Part shown: piece by piece, positions 12,533-24,398 of the stretch
Numbering within the stretch: the stretch's first letter is position 1
Layout: every line of letters starts with the position of its first letter
Assembly: GCA_916700875.1 (NCBI GenBank)
Contig: CAKAKS010000190.1
Span: 186,001 to 250,000, forward strand
DNA: 64,000 nucleotides
Direction of reading: 5' to 3'
Source: Sebastes aleutianus
Lineage: Eukaryota; Chordata; Actinopteri; Perciformes; Sebastidae
Notes under the pieces: model-generated
Seen by the model: only the letters and a program-made list of their open reading frames with translations
Database searches by the model: none
What the model was told of the DNA's origin: nothing
Program-made: the position numbers and the translations under genes

Positions 12533-13743
12533 CCTCAACAAAAAAATAAGAGGAGAGAGAAAGGAAGGGGTGTGCTAAGGCGAAGGGGGAAGAATGGAGG
12601 AGGCGAAAGGGAAATGGGCGGCGCTGGATGGAGTTGATGTTTGTGGAAGAGAATCTCGGAGGGATGAAAGGAAATGTTGAGAAGAAGAAAGAGGAGCTGG
12701 AGATAATGAGTGTCGTAGGAAGAGAGAAGGATGTGTAAAACAGTGCAACAAGTGCTTTAGGATTGAGTTGGGCTATACACTCTCTGTAGTGCCGAAATGA
12801 TTAATCAAGTCATTGTTTAGTCATTTATCAAACAAAAAACGCCTGTTCCAGCTTTCCAACCGAGACGACTTGCGAGAGATAGTCGCGGACCGTTGCCAAC
12901 TGAACCAAAGCGCAGGGGATTATGGGCTGCCTGTGTGGGCATTTGTTGAGATGGACACAGGTAACAACAGGTTAACATGAGCGAGAGAGAGGACTGACCT
13001 GGACTTCTGCAGAAGTCCGATGTTCGCTCAACATCTGGGCCGAAGAGAACATACAGAATATGATAAATAAAGTCCACAAAAATAGTGACTTTTATAAAGT
13101 CATAAACTGAAAGAGAAGGGATTCGTGCGCACAGTAGATCAGTGCTGAGTCAAAGTGAAAAAAACAGCTATATTTCATAGTCTGCGATTCCCTGCATAGA
13201 AGTGGCAGCTCTTGAGATGAAAAAGATCAATTTGCAAGACAAATGGACTACGGCTGATGAAAGTGCCCTATCCTCCCCAAAAAATACTTTTTACCCTCCC
13301 AATAGAAGCCCACTGTCAAAGACATTCCTCAAGCACTTCACAAAAAGATGTGATTTAGGACACCTGTAACTGACATGATATTCTGCATACAACCTCCCTT
13401 CCCCTCAGGTCTGATTACTGTTGTTGAATATTGAGTTTGGAAACAGGCAGCTGCTCCAGCCGTGCGATTTCTCGCTGCCTTTGTTAGCCGGCCGACCCAC
13501 CCAGCAGGGAAACAAACGTTCGCTCAAAAACAAGGGAACGAGAATGTCACAAACAGACTTTAGCAGTTTAAAAAAAATGACCTACACCATGTTGACTGTT
13601 GAAAAGTATTTGTTGAACGGTGAAGAGTGGCCTTTATAAGGATCTGGATCTTGGACGAAGTTAGCCAAAGTCAGTTTTAGAGAAGCACTGAATGAAATAC
13701 TGTTTATCTTTAAGGAAGTGTTTTGTTTTTGTCTTTCTTGAAG

Positions 13744-14187
13744 GTTACTTCCATCTTAAACCAGACAGAAGAAGAACTTGTGTGCAGATGGCAGGAAGGC
13801 ACTCTGCTGTTGTCGTTCCCTGTCTTCCACTCCCTGCTGCTCCGCCACCATCCACCACTAATCCAACACCTCCCCACCAAAACAACCTTCACCCCGACTT
13901 ACAAAGCACGCCGAACACAGCGCCAGCGTCTCCCTCCTACCCTCATCCTGCTCCGGAGGAGAGAGATGAATTTGAGGAGAGGGAGAGAGCGCCACAACCT
14001 GCCGTGGAGTCCATCACAGAGTCAGACTGGAGGCTGCATCTCGGGCCTGCTGGACCAGAACGCTCACCGCCGCCGCCGGCCTCCACCATCTCACACGGGT
14101 CTCTCTCAGATTTAAGTCGTCCACCGTCGAGCCTGTTCAGCCGCAGCACCGACCTCGCCAGTGGCAGGAGCAGTGTCCTGTCTGGTG
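13744..14187 (+). CDS. EF-hand gene exon, long Pro/Ser-rich segment
   Basis: The acceptor is tttgtctttcttgaag and the donor is ggtg|gtaaaa; the exon runs from phase 1 to phase 1 (444 nt). It starts GYFHLKPDRRRTC and goes through a proline-rich stretch (LPAAPPPSTTNPTPPHQ) and an acidic patch (PEERDEFEERERAP) to a Ser-rich end (SRSTDLASGRSSVLSGG). A second frame is also open over part of the exon because of the C-rich composition. Only the frame given keeps phase with both neighbours. Confidence 0.75.
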
Positions 14188-14305
14188 GTAAAACTTCTAC
14201 TGTGACAGTGGAGTTAGCATTAGCTGTATATGTATATATGTACTTTTAAAACTAAGGATTGTGTTAAATGAAGCTACCTTCTAATTTTTCTCTGTGGTTT
14301 TGCAG

Positions 14306-14779
14306 CAGATATCAGCGACCCAGAAGGCAGCGTTTGTTTCTCGCCGCTCCAGCCTCGTCCAGCGGTGAAGTCACCTTCGGCCTCTTACTCTCCAGCAGGA
14401 TCCAACCTTCGCCAATCATCCACTAACGCCATGACCATCCCTCCACTCTATGCACCGATATTTTGCCAAACCAAACCCCTCTCACCTCGCCCAACGTCAA
14501 GTGTCTTTCCTCCGTCAGATAAACCTCTGAGCAGGTGTAAAAGCACAAAAACAAGTGACGATCTCCACCCAGACGCGTCTGTAGATGCTGGTCTCCACCC
14601 ATCCTTGGACTCCGATCACGGCCTCGTCACCCTGGCGTTCCCCTCCGCTACTTGGTCCTCCTGCCCGAGTCCACAGAGGAGCACTCCTCGCTCAGGGTCA
14701 GGACCAAAGCTGACCCCTTCTGCATCTCGGCTGGAGTCTCATCGCTGGTCCGTCCTGCCTCCCATCTCCCCTGTCAGAG
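14306..14779 (+). CDS. EF-hand gene exon, long Ser/Pro-rich segment
   Basis: The acceptor is gttttgcag and the donor is cagag|gtgaga; phase 1 to phase 1 (474 nt, 158 codons). A second acceptor three bases on (cagcag) would give a one-residue variant. The peptide runs ADISDPEGSVCFSPLQ... to WSVLPPISPVRG and is rich in Ser, Pro and Thr. It looks disordered. It sits only 118 bp from the preceding exon, the shortest intron in the gene. Confidence 0.8.
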
Positions 14780-16344
14780 GTGAGAAATGAGCTCAGCCAC
14801 ATATGGCTCGTTCACAGCCTCCTCCCGGCCCCACCGCAACGCTCCTGCCCGTGTTCTTAGGGGCCTGATTGTCCTGAACATGGCTGGACATCCACCCGTA
14901 AACAAAGAAACACAGAGAATTCAAAGCCTGCCTCCATAGTGAGGCGTTATGATGCTCCTGCCCCCATCAACACATTGTGAAAGCCTGTTTTTCCCACCTC
15001 CTCCCACCCCATAATAAATAACGCAGAAAGCTTTTCTTTTTCTTCTAAATCAGCGATAGAAAGGAGGGCTTTTGATGAAAAGCTGGTACCGTTTGATTCC
15101 CTGTTCAAAGGCGTGAGGCCCCAACAATAGGAGTCGGGGTGCCTACCTCGTGTGCCGTGCCTCTCAGCCCCGGCTCCCCCGTGCCTCCACTATTCTCTGG
15201 GCTCTGAGAGGGAGACGTGTAGCCGATGGTCATAAATCCACACTGACCGCCGCTCGCTGACGGCAGAACACTGAGGCGGGCCGCCACAATAGAATACCTC
15301 CGCAGCTTTCCTGCGGACGCTAATTTACCGTTCCCAATGGGGATAAAGGACGGGGCCACTGACATCTGACTCCTCCTGGAACTTTATGAAAGAAAGCAAA
15401 CAATGTTGAAATTGTGTAGGGATTTTCTCTTTTCTATCAGAGACATCTACTGTTCTCTGTGTGGTGCTGTACTACAGGGGGGCCCGCGCTGTATCGGAGC
15501 ACGCTGTTCTCTTCACGGCAGACACAGAGCGAGTGTCACTGGTTCATTTATTTCACTGCAGATGGAGGCAATTCAAGCTCAATGTGGCAGCGTGTAAAGC
15601 TTAAAGGATAATTGTGGTTTATTACAAGTATTTTCATAGTTTCGTCCATCATTTCTAATTGTTATGATGACGTCGTTCTCACCAAAAGTAATTGCTGAGA
15701 TTTTGGAACACGTCAACATCGCTACAGGGAAAGAAACAGAACAACAATTGAACAATTTAGCCAGAAAATCTTGTTATTTGGAGGTTAAACCACAAGTGAG
15801 CACACCTGAAATGTACGTAATAATCCAGCATTGCACAGGAATTTGTGCACCACTACAACAAGTATAGGAAGACAAAGTTGAACCAGACAGTTGATCTATA
15901 AACTGTGATAGAGGGTTTGCGCTTGGGGGCTAATTTAGGGACATGTTCGGACAGACAACAGCATTGCAAATTAAATTAGAGGTCACTTGTGCATTGGTTG
16001 TTTGGAACGGGCCGATTGCTTGGCTCCCGGTATTGCTGCTTGCATCACTGGCAGGGGGCATGCCTGTTCGGAGGCCAATTGGTTGCCACCGGAAGTGCTG
16101 CTTGCAGCGTTGTTGAGAACTGCTCATCGCACATTGACTCCAGTGAAGTGATGAAGAGTTTGGTTATAATGTTAGTATATCCAGCATCCAGCAGTAAAAG
16201 TGAACTGCAGTCAATGAGCCACGGCCTGTAAAGGCCCGCTGTGGATGACATGCTCGACTCAAACTGCGGAGCTCTGAAGCCCCGCCCCTACTGCTGCACG
16301 GAGCGCTGTCGCTTGTTTATTCAGAGTTCGTTAAAGGTAGGGTT

Positions 16345-16555
16345 GGTAAGGATTTTAGAATCATTTTTTGTCACGATTACTGCGTTGACAACTGCCTAAA
16401 CGAACCACACCAGAGGTCGATTAAAACTGACTAAATGGTGGCTTGTGAAAGCGCCCTAAGAAGTTTTGTAGAGGGATATTTGTGTTAAAAGAAGAACTTT
16501 CTTAGAAAATGAGTAGTAGATGAGGCTGTAATATTTGAGCCCTGTGTGGTATACA
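16345..16555 (-). mobile_element. MITE (gcgccctaag terminus) with a flank copied at 17992-18121
   Basis: The left part is the inverse of 6466-6560. From 16425 to 16555 the sequence, including non-element flank (gaagttttgtagagggatat...), is repeated almost unchanged at 17992-18121. Confidence 0.6.
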
Positions 16556-17747
16556 CAGTGTATATAGCTGATGGGAGACTCCTCATCTCACTCAGCCCTT
16601 TTTGACCCCCATCATGTTTTTTTCAGACCTCCTACAATCCACAGCGTGACCCTGAGCTGACCTGTTTTCAGCTACATCTCCAGAGTGTAACTGTCCGTGA
16701 CAATGAAGCGGGGCACTGTCCCGGCCCGGCCTGGCCCCGCCGCTCTGGGCCTGTTGGCCCGCCACTGTTGACCAGGAAAAGAGGGCCACAGGCACACAGA
16801 GAAGGCCTTGTCCGCCTCTAACTCTGTCATATCAAACTCGCCGACCCCCCGGCGCCACCTTTAACCTCCCCGAAAAACTCTCCCTGACTCAGTGTCTGCT
16901 GAGAATGACAGCTGAGTTGACAGCAGCAATATGCTTTGAAGTGTCAAGTCAAGTCCCTCCATTGTCTCCGGGAGTAGAGCGCCGAGCCGCTCAAGTGCAC
17001 AATAGTGCAGTGGTGTGTGCGCGTCGTTGTTCACATACTTGACTGTGTGAGGGTGGCTTCATGTGTACATTTAAACTTGTCCATGTGGGCAGACACCAAG
17101 GAGCTGAGTTAGCCTTTTCCTTTTAGAGCCTCTGTATATATTATCCTTTTGTCCGGGGGCCAAGCTGTTCTGCATTTCTAATGTGAGAAAAGCCTCGACA
17201 AGCCTCTTTCAGGACGACGTCCACAAAACACACCACCCGTTGAAACAGTTTCTCTCGCTAATCCTCTGGTTTCTAAACCAGGCAGAGGGACACAGTTTTG
17301 TTTTGATGGTTTGAGAGGAGATAAGTAATTACTGATTAGCTTGACAGTTTTTACCATTCCTGTGAGTGAGGTCTTTGGTAATTAGAGCTTAAGGGAAGAG
17401 TTGTTGCCCTGTGTTTGTTTATGGAAGGTGAGATGAGACCACTTTGGCCCAGAGGTCCGACTGTAACGCCGCGCTCAGACCTTCATACCTCGCCTGAGGG
17501 GCTTCACTCGTGGAGGTCTTGTGTCAGAGTGTAAAACCTGGAAGGGACGGGCTTTAACTAAACCCACAACAACATCCCACCGAGATTTATAGTCTTGATA
17601 GCTGCACCTGAAAAATGTCCTCCAGGAGATTTCCTTTCCTTCTGTGCTGTTCTTTATTTATTTACATCTCATCAGTTATCATTCTACATCTCTTAGATTT
17701 ACTGAAATCATAACAAGCAGATAAAACCAGGCGGCTACCTCAGTGTC

Positions 17748-17990
17748 TGAAAAGTGAAGCCAATGCTGAAGTGCCTTAAACTTGCATTCTTTCTAACAGC
17801 CAGCAGGGGGCGACTCCTCTGGTTGCAAAAAGAAGTCTGATTGTATAGAAGTCTATGAGAAAATGAGCCTACTTCTCACTTGATTTATTACCTCAGTAAA
17901 CATTGTAAACATGAGTTTATGGTCTCAATCGCTAGTTTCAAGTCTTCTTCAATACAGCATGAAGTTCATTTAGTAAATTATGATCCCACG
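17748..17990. repeat. Dispersed teleost repeat (cagcagggggcgactcctct)
   Basis: The string cagcagggggcgactcc, then ggttgcaaaaagaagtctga and atagaagtctatgag, belongs to a repeat I know from many percomorph genomes. Class not determined. Confidence 0.55.
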
Positions 17991-17991
17991 T

Positions 17992-18121
17992 ACTAAATGT
18001 TGGCTTGTGAAAGCGCCCTAAGAAGTTTTGTAGAGGGATATTTGTGTTCAAAGAAGAACTTTCTTAGAAACTGATTAGTAGTAGTAAATGAGGCTGTAAT
18101 ATTTGAACCATGTGTGGTATT
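17992..18121. repeat. Duplicate of 16425-16555
   Basis: About 120 bp nearly identical to the earlier copy, differing by a few substitutions and a short insertion (gattagtagtagta). The body of the MITE is absent here. Confidence 0.85.
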
Positions 18122-18423
18122 GATTGTCTTACTAATAAAAAATTAAAAAAGATCACTTACCTTGAAACAAGTAAATCTGTTTATGTTGGGTAAGAAAATA
18201 AAAGATTTAATCATCCTAAAAGAAGATAACATGACTTCCCTGAATTGCCCCTTTTGCAGCGTGCTCATTTAGTTCTCCCAGTCGTTTTATTATCATTCCT
18301 ACACCTATTTGCTTTTTCCTATTATTTCCTAATGAAACAACCCACTGTGCCCACGTGTGTCATTAAAGTTACATCTAATCCTCATCATCATAACACAATA
18401 CACCCGCTCTGTGCTGTTTGCAG

Positions 18424-18576
18424 GACGCTGTGGCACGGCAGCATCACGCTACTCTGAGCTCAGCTGCAGTCAATCTCATGTGTTTGATGAACTGGAGGCC
18501 ATCGCCCCTCGGTCCCCTTCCTGGCCGTCTCTGGACTCGCCGTCAGACTCATCCGGTTGCCATTCACCCAACACAG
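18424..18576 (+). CDS. EF-hand gene exon, Ser-rich (RCGTAASRYSELSCSQSH...)
   Basis: The acceptor is ctgtttgcag and the donor is acacag|gtacac; phase 1 to phase 1 (153 nt). The peptide includes VFDELEAIAPRSPSWPSLD and SPSDSSGCHSPNT, with SP motifs that are possible proline-directed kinase sites. No domain recognised. Confidence 0.75.
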
Positions 18577-18754
18577 GTACACACACAAATAACACACCTG
18601 TAGATTTGTTCAATACTCACCGCTTCCCGAGGCCGTGGGGCTCACTGCGCCCTCTCTTCCTGGCGTGGACGGGGATCCCAGCGCAAACCTATTGACTTCC
18701 AGATGAAGGAAACCAAAGTGCAAAAATGCTAACTCATTTCCGGGTTTAGGACTC

Positions 18755-19195
18755 AAGGCCTTTACACACCGGGGGCGTGACGAATAAACGACACGAGAAT
18801 GTGAAATACTCTCCTGCGAATATTATATATCTAGGGCTTTTATTGTGAAAGGTAAGAACAGAAGGAGTGGATCTGGTCTGCGCTGCCTTTGTCAAGGTTG
18901 AAAGGAGTAATAAAGTGTGCCGTCTTGGTTCAGACTACTGAGCCTCCGTGTTGTTGATTCATATGTATTGGTGCAACTCAACCTGTTCCGCACAACGTGA
19001 TTGGTTGATGCCTTTATCCGCGGTGCGAAAGCTCAGAAAGTCAACTTTGTTCCGAAAACGGATTATGCCGTTTCTTATGACACAATATTTGCGTTCTGTG
19101 TTAAAGTACTCATGACAAAATCAGCAGTTAGTAAAAAATGATATTGACGTGCAAATTAATCTCACGAAAACGCTGCCGATGTGTAAAGGCCTTTA
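18755..19195. mobile_element. MITE with aaggcctttacaca terminal inverted repeats
   Basis: Left end aaggcctttacacaccgg and right end ccgatgtgtaaaggccttta are inverted repeats of ~18 bp. There is no coding capacity. A diverged second copy is at 49085-49565. Confidence 0.75.
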
Positions 19196-20798
19196 TTCCT
19201 ACAGCACTCTATTATTAGATTAAAGGCACGGTCACACGTGCAAAATTAACATTCGCCACCAGTTCACTTCCATTCTACTGTATGTGAGCGAAGGTGTGAA
19301 AAAACATTCGCTTCCGGTGGCAAAGCAAACTTGATCTTTGCATTCGTGTGGAGTTCAACTTTGGTGAACGTTCAGGTGAATATTGCCTCAGCAGGCGATG
19401 GTCACATATTTGGCTTGAGCACATTATATCAAGGCTTGGAAAGTTACTTTTTTTAGTGACTTTTATTTCAGTATATTTTGACAAAAGCGCAAAAAATCCA
19501 TAATTCTGTGATTGAATTTCATAACTGCCATCATGGTGTTGTACTTAATGTATGTTGTTTCCAGTGATGTGTCAATTAGACATGCTCTCCTTCCTCAGTG
19601 ACTTGTGCCTTGTTACAGACGGGGACGGGCTTATCTGAGCGCTCACTGTGTCGGGTCTTTGTGTCAGCCCATGTTGCCCAACAAAATCAGATGTGTGTGT
19701 GTGTGCATGCCTGCGATAGATAGCATGTGTAAATGTGTGTGTGTGTGTCCTGGAGGTGGTTCAGTGAGCTGCTGAGAGAGACATTAGCCAATGAAGACTT
19801 CCTCCACCTCCCTCATAACCCGCTAATCCCTGACAAGGTGTTTAACCTGCTTGCTTGACCCGAACCTCCATCTGACCCCGGCGACCTTTGCCCCGAGGAT
19901 GTGGAGGGATCAGGGCGACCGCTGCCGTAGCAACCACAGCGTGATAAAAATCAACTCAGGCCTCAAGTCAGAAGTGAGCTAATGCTCCAGACTGATGTTT
20001 ATCAGAGACCGACATGAATTTACATTTGTATAGACGGTGGCTGATTTAAAGCTCCACTGAGCAGGATCTTTATTGAAAAATACAGATACGTTATCAGACT
20101 CAATCAGCCTCAGAATATTTCACTTTCAAATACATGTGGGCCTGGTTTTTGCATCCCATAAATGTTGAGCATTCAGAGACCTGAAAGATTTGAAGTTTGT
20201 CAATTTGATTTTGAGGATGTGTACAAACAAAACAACCGGCGTGCTCAACTCAGTTTGATGGGTGCCGACCCGAAAATCACAAAATTGGCAAATGAAGTTG
20301 TGACTTGTATTTGTTCTAAAGGACATGAGACCTGACTTGAATTTCACAGCTCTGGTGCACTTGAGCATCCTGTATGAAGTTTACTTTATAAACTACAGAT
20401 ATTTAACTCAGAAGTACCTTTCTCTCAAATTTAATCTTGCCAAAGTATATAGCATTTGAATTAGAAGTGTGTCCTCTGTCTGGGTGGTAACTAACCCGTG
20501 TGTCCAACACCTTAATCACAAGATTAGCCATTTGTTATCTGCCACTGTGTTTGCTGAGTGTCTTTCAAGCTCGTGGCTACTTTTGGCTAATGATGGACTA
20601 ATACCCGGCCTAACTGAAAGTGTGTCCCGCCACATTATGTTACACCCACAGTTATCCCTGGGATTTCCTCTCAACGACTCCTTAATTTATTAGCTCGGCC
20701 AACAGTTCCTTTCTCGCACCTGAGGGATTACTTTACCAAGCGTCAGCACACCTACAAACTCATGTGTGACTTCCCAACTGAAAACACTTTATAGGAGA

Positions 20799-20833
20799 GT
20801 GTGTGTGTGTGTGTGTGTGTGTGGGGGGGGGGG
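20799..20833. repeat. (GT)n followed by poly-G
   Basis: GT repeat to 20822, then eleven G. Prone to length change. Confidence 0.9.
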
Positions 20834-21492
20834 AGCAGAGTGGACACGTTGCATTACACAATTAAGACAAACTGAAAACTTTCTGTCTAATGTAAAGGGC
20901 TTTACTACAGGCTTTTGGGATGTTGCTGGTAAAGTGTGTGTGTGTGGTGGTGGGGTACCTGCAGCAGAGCGTGTTGAGTGAAATCCCCTCGGAGAGGAAT
21001 GGCAGCTCCACACCCAGCCAGCGTAGGCCGGGGATTTGCATGGGCACCGAGCCATACTGTCACTGATCCGCTTTTAATTGGGTGTGACGATGAGAACTTT
21101 GGAGCCTGAGGGGAGTGGTGGAGGTAGGGGTGGGGGTGAGATGCTATGGGGTGGGGGAATTTGGGGTTGCGCTGAGTGAAGGCTGTGTTATTTACAGTAA
21201 TTTCATGATCCAGTTCAACAAGTCAGTCCAGTTATTATTTTCAAAGGTCAACGTTTATAAATGTATTTAAGTTTAACATGTTTCTATCAATGGGCTTTTG
21301 ATTCTCTGATGATATGAGGCATTAAGGATTTGTTATACATTGTAAACGTATTTATATTTTGACAACTGTTTCAAGTATTCTATTTTATTTCACCTTTTAA
21401 ACGTGGCAACAGACAACTTTCATGAATGGGGTGGTGTTTGCCGTGTTCAAGAGAAGAGTCCATATGAACGCCCCCCTCTTGTGGTATTCACG

Positions 21493-21662
21493 ACCTGAGG
21501 ATGAATCCCACTGGCTTTGGTGATCTAGACTTTTCCTCCATAAGGTTGACAATTGTGGATTTGAGTGCAATATCTCAACAAGTATTAGATGGACTGCCAT
21601 GAAATTTGTTACGCACATTTATGTTCCCCTCGGGATGACTTGCAATAACTTTGGTGACTTTT
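21493..21662 (+). repeat. Dispersed repeat (atatctcaacaagtattaga)
   Basis: Shares atatctcaaca, ggat..attgccatgaaatttg and gatgaatcc..ctttggtgat motifs with 33930-34290 (same strand) and 45731-45808 (opposite strand). Confidence 0.55.
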
Positions 21663-21689
21663 TATTTAGCGCCGAAATGAGTTTCCTCT

Positions 21690-21995
21690 GTCGGTTGGCT
21701 GGGCTCACCCTTAGAGATGGGGTAAGGAAGAAGAGAGAAGAAGCCAGTTGAGGTGGTTCGGTCATCTGTTCTGGGTGCATCATCCTACTGAGACAGGCAC
21801 TTTCACCTGGTAGGAGACACCGGGGTAGACCCTAGGAGATTAATTATATATCTCATCTGGCTTGGGAACGTGTCAGGATCCTCCAGGAGGAGCCAGAAAA
21901 CATTGTTGGGGATCGGGACGTCTAGACTACCTAGCTTTGACTGCTGCCACGGCGCCGCGGCCCCGGATAAGTGGCAGAAAATGGATGGCTAGATT
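21690..21995 (+). mobile_element. LINE 3' end (pol C-terminus remnant)
   Basis: Reads, with frame breaks, as the RWFGHL...TETGTF...RPRRDY-type tail of a fish non-LTR polymerase, then ggataagtggcagaaaatgg and atgg, the usual 3' terminus of that family. Degraded. Confidence 0.6.
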
Positions 21996-22200
21996 TTTTG
22001 TCTGAATATAAGATGCATTAACTTGTTTGCCTACTTATTGCTAGCAGGTGCATTGCAGACCCGTCAGTGTTCTGTTTAGATACCCAAATGATTCACCTAC
22101 GTTAAAAGCAAACCCGTTTAACAGAAGCTATTTGATATGTGTTGCAGCGCCGCAGGATATTTGTCTCATATTTCAGACGTTGTCGTCTCTCCACCTGCAG

Positions 22201-22368
22201 AGCTGTCTCCCGGCTTGGCGGCGCTGACGGTGGGCTGTGACTCCGGGAATCTGGGCTCCCTGTCCAGGGTCCATCTGCTCCTCCTGGACCGACCGGAGCC
22301 CGAGACCCTGCTGAGCCCCTTCGGTCTAGAAGAGGAGCTCTCACCGGTGCAGGACTGGTTCGATCTCG
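22201..22368 (+). CDS. EF-hand gene exon (ELSPGLAALTVG... to VQDWFDLG)
   Basis: The acceptor is tctccacctgcag and the donor is atctcg|gtatgc; phase 1 to phase 1 (168 nt). An alternative acceptor 24 bp upstream (atatttcag, exon from 22177) keeps the frame and would add eight residues. The peptide has a hydrophobic run (SRVHLLLLDRPEPETLL) followed by acidic FGLEEELSPVQDWFDL, which could be a short protein-binding segment. Confidence 0.8.
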
Positions 22369-24321
22369 GTATGCGGTATGATCTAGCAGGTATAGCTCTC
22401 CATGAGAAAGATGCATAGAATAGACACCTTCAGAGCAACACTAATGTATAAATGAAAGCCTTTTCCTCAGTAAGACAAAGTGTTTCCTGGCAAATACAAG
22501 AAGATGAGAGCAACATATACACAGTTTAATACCAGGATTAAACATAATCCAGCAAAAACATCCAGATACATTTGATACAAGCAGCTTGTAACTCCCAGGA
22601 GCCAAAAGAGGAAGTTCCCACTCCAAAGACAAACTTTGAGTCAGCATCAAGTTTCCTTTCTAACTATTGAAACTTCTTTATTCAGTCAGCAAGTATCCAA
22701 AGTATCTGTGATTTGTGATCATGTGAAATCATTACTTGTGATTGTTTGTGTATTTATTAAGTCCATTGTGACTGACAAGCAATCTCAGTTCACTGAGGAG
22801 TGTAAACCTGCTCTGAAAAATCTTTCTGACAGTTTGAATGAGATTGCTTGATAAGCAGAAACCGTCACTTTAATAACAGGGAGCAGTCAGACAGGTGTGT
22901 CCATGTGTGTGTGTGTGAGGTGAGAACACACATGACGGCGGGGAATACACGAACACTGGAGGTGTGTTCTCTCCGTCAGCGGCCGGCCTTGAGGGTAAGC
23001 GATGCCTTTTTATGGCGTCGAGCGGCTTCTCTTTTTAACGAGCTACGATGCCGCCTCTCATCTGCTCCCAGGCATGCCGCTGCGAGCTTTTTAACTGCTG
23101 TTTCCCCGAAGGTGTGGCAGCTCAGAGGAAAGGTTTACAGGGATATCAGGATGTGCCATATTAATAAAGATCAAACCGCTAGAGTGGATCATTAACCGGG
23201 AAAGTCCGACTAAGATAGCTGGAGACACTTGGAACCAAGCGCTGCATGCATAACAATGGATAAGAAAACTGAGACGTGTGTGTGTGTGCAGAGAACCCAT
23301 TCAGTCTAGCGCCTGTTGTTTATAGACTGATAACACATCGGAGAGTGAGATAAACACTGTCGACGTTTAAAGGTTCATTCAACCAAATCACAAAGGAACA
23401 TCTCTCCCTGAACTTTAATAGTATGCAGATAGTTTGGGGTTTATTTTGTCCAAGTTTTTCAGGAATTTAACTTGAAGATTTCTGCCTCTTTCTCAGGGGT
23501 TGGCAAACGTTTTGGTATGAAGTGCCATTTTTTCAGCTTTCTTGTTAATCAGTGTGCCATATTAACATTAAGGCTGTTGTTTTAGTTTAAGTATGAAACC
23601 ACATCAAAGTTTAAATCTCCAACGGATCTTTCATTTTCTTCCATCCATGTTGCAATATTTAGAAAAAACAATTCTCCCATAATCAGGACATTGTACATAT
23701 ACAGTATATGAAAGCACTATAAAAGAAGGCTGCCATCCTCTTGAGGCAGAGTTGGGCGGGTCTTCGCGGAATTCAGATGGAGGAAAGAAAATCAAATCAA
23801 ACTACCGTAAATTGTATTGACTTGGCTGCCGATATCTCAAAACCTGAACAAATATAACCAAATCTATCTGCATGACTACATAGATATAACCAGTTGTAAC
23901 TTGGTTCAACCGGCTCTTAATCAGCAGAAGAGAAATGTGATGTGTTTTCTTTTTGGTGTTCATGCATCTGTGCCACCAATGTTTACAACAAGAGAAAATC
24001 TGTCTGCTGGAAGCTTGTCTTTCCTCTCTGTGTGTCTCCAGAACAATGTTTGCACCTGGCACGCTCCTGTAGACAGGTGCTCCTCTGGGGGTTTTGTTGC
24101 TCTATTTATTGCCATTATTTGCTCAGAGGTTAAGAGCCATAATTGGAACTAATACACTACATTACTCATATCTGTGCACACACACTCGAGCACAAAAGAC
24201 AAGTGCATGTAAGTGTGCGCCGGAGGCTAACACTTATGTACACACATGCACGCTGCAAACACACCATTTTACTTCCTCTCCTTTTTAGCTTGACGCTGTG
24301 TCCTGTGTGGTTTTTTGTCAG
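22369..24321 (+). other. Intron of the EF-hand gene (2.0 kb)
   Basis: No exon, RNA gene or strong repeat is visible, apart from short GT-rich patches near 22900 and 23275 and degraded repeat-like sequence at 23490-23720. Confidence 0.55.
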
Positions 24322-24398
24322 GTGTTGTGAGGCCCCTCACAGCTGGCGGCGGCTCTGAAAGGTGTGACTCCGCAGGGAAAGTCCAGGAAAACAAATCG
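24322..24398 (+). CDS. EF-hand gene short exon (VVRPLTAGGGSERCDS...)
   Basis: The acceptor is ttttttgtcag and the donor is tcg|gtgagt; enters in phase 1 and leaves in phase 0 (77 nt). The peptide ends SAGKVQENKS. It is short and low in information, so support comes mainly from strong splice sites and from restoring phase to the next exon. Confidence 0.65.

Larger units (their letters stand above)
14780..18423 (+). other. Intron of the EF-hand gene (3.6 kb)
   Basis: Contains a MITE relic with a duplicated flank (16345-16555 and 17992-18121) and a dispersed fish repeat (17748-17990). The stretches 14780-15600 and 16560-17700 look unique and repeat-poor. Confidence 0.6.
18577..22200 (+). other. 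Intron of the EF-hand gene (3.6 kb)
   Basis: Contains the terminal-inverted-repeat element 18755-19195, GT and poly-G tracts (20799-20833), a dispersed repeat (21493-21662) and a LINE 3' end (21690-21995). The rest shows nothing I recognise. Confidence 0.6.

Noticed and set aside
12156..12578. Frames of 119-124 codons over the GT and CA tracts
   Set aside because: Microsatellite translations.
13723..14115. Second open frame of 130 codons over the exon at 13744
   Set aside because: It does not keep phase with the exons on either side; it stays open because the region is C-rich.
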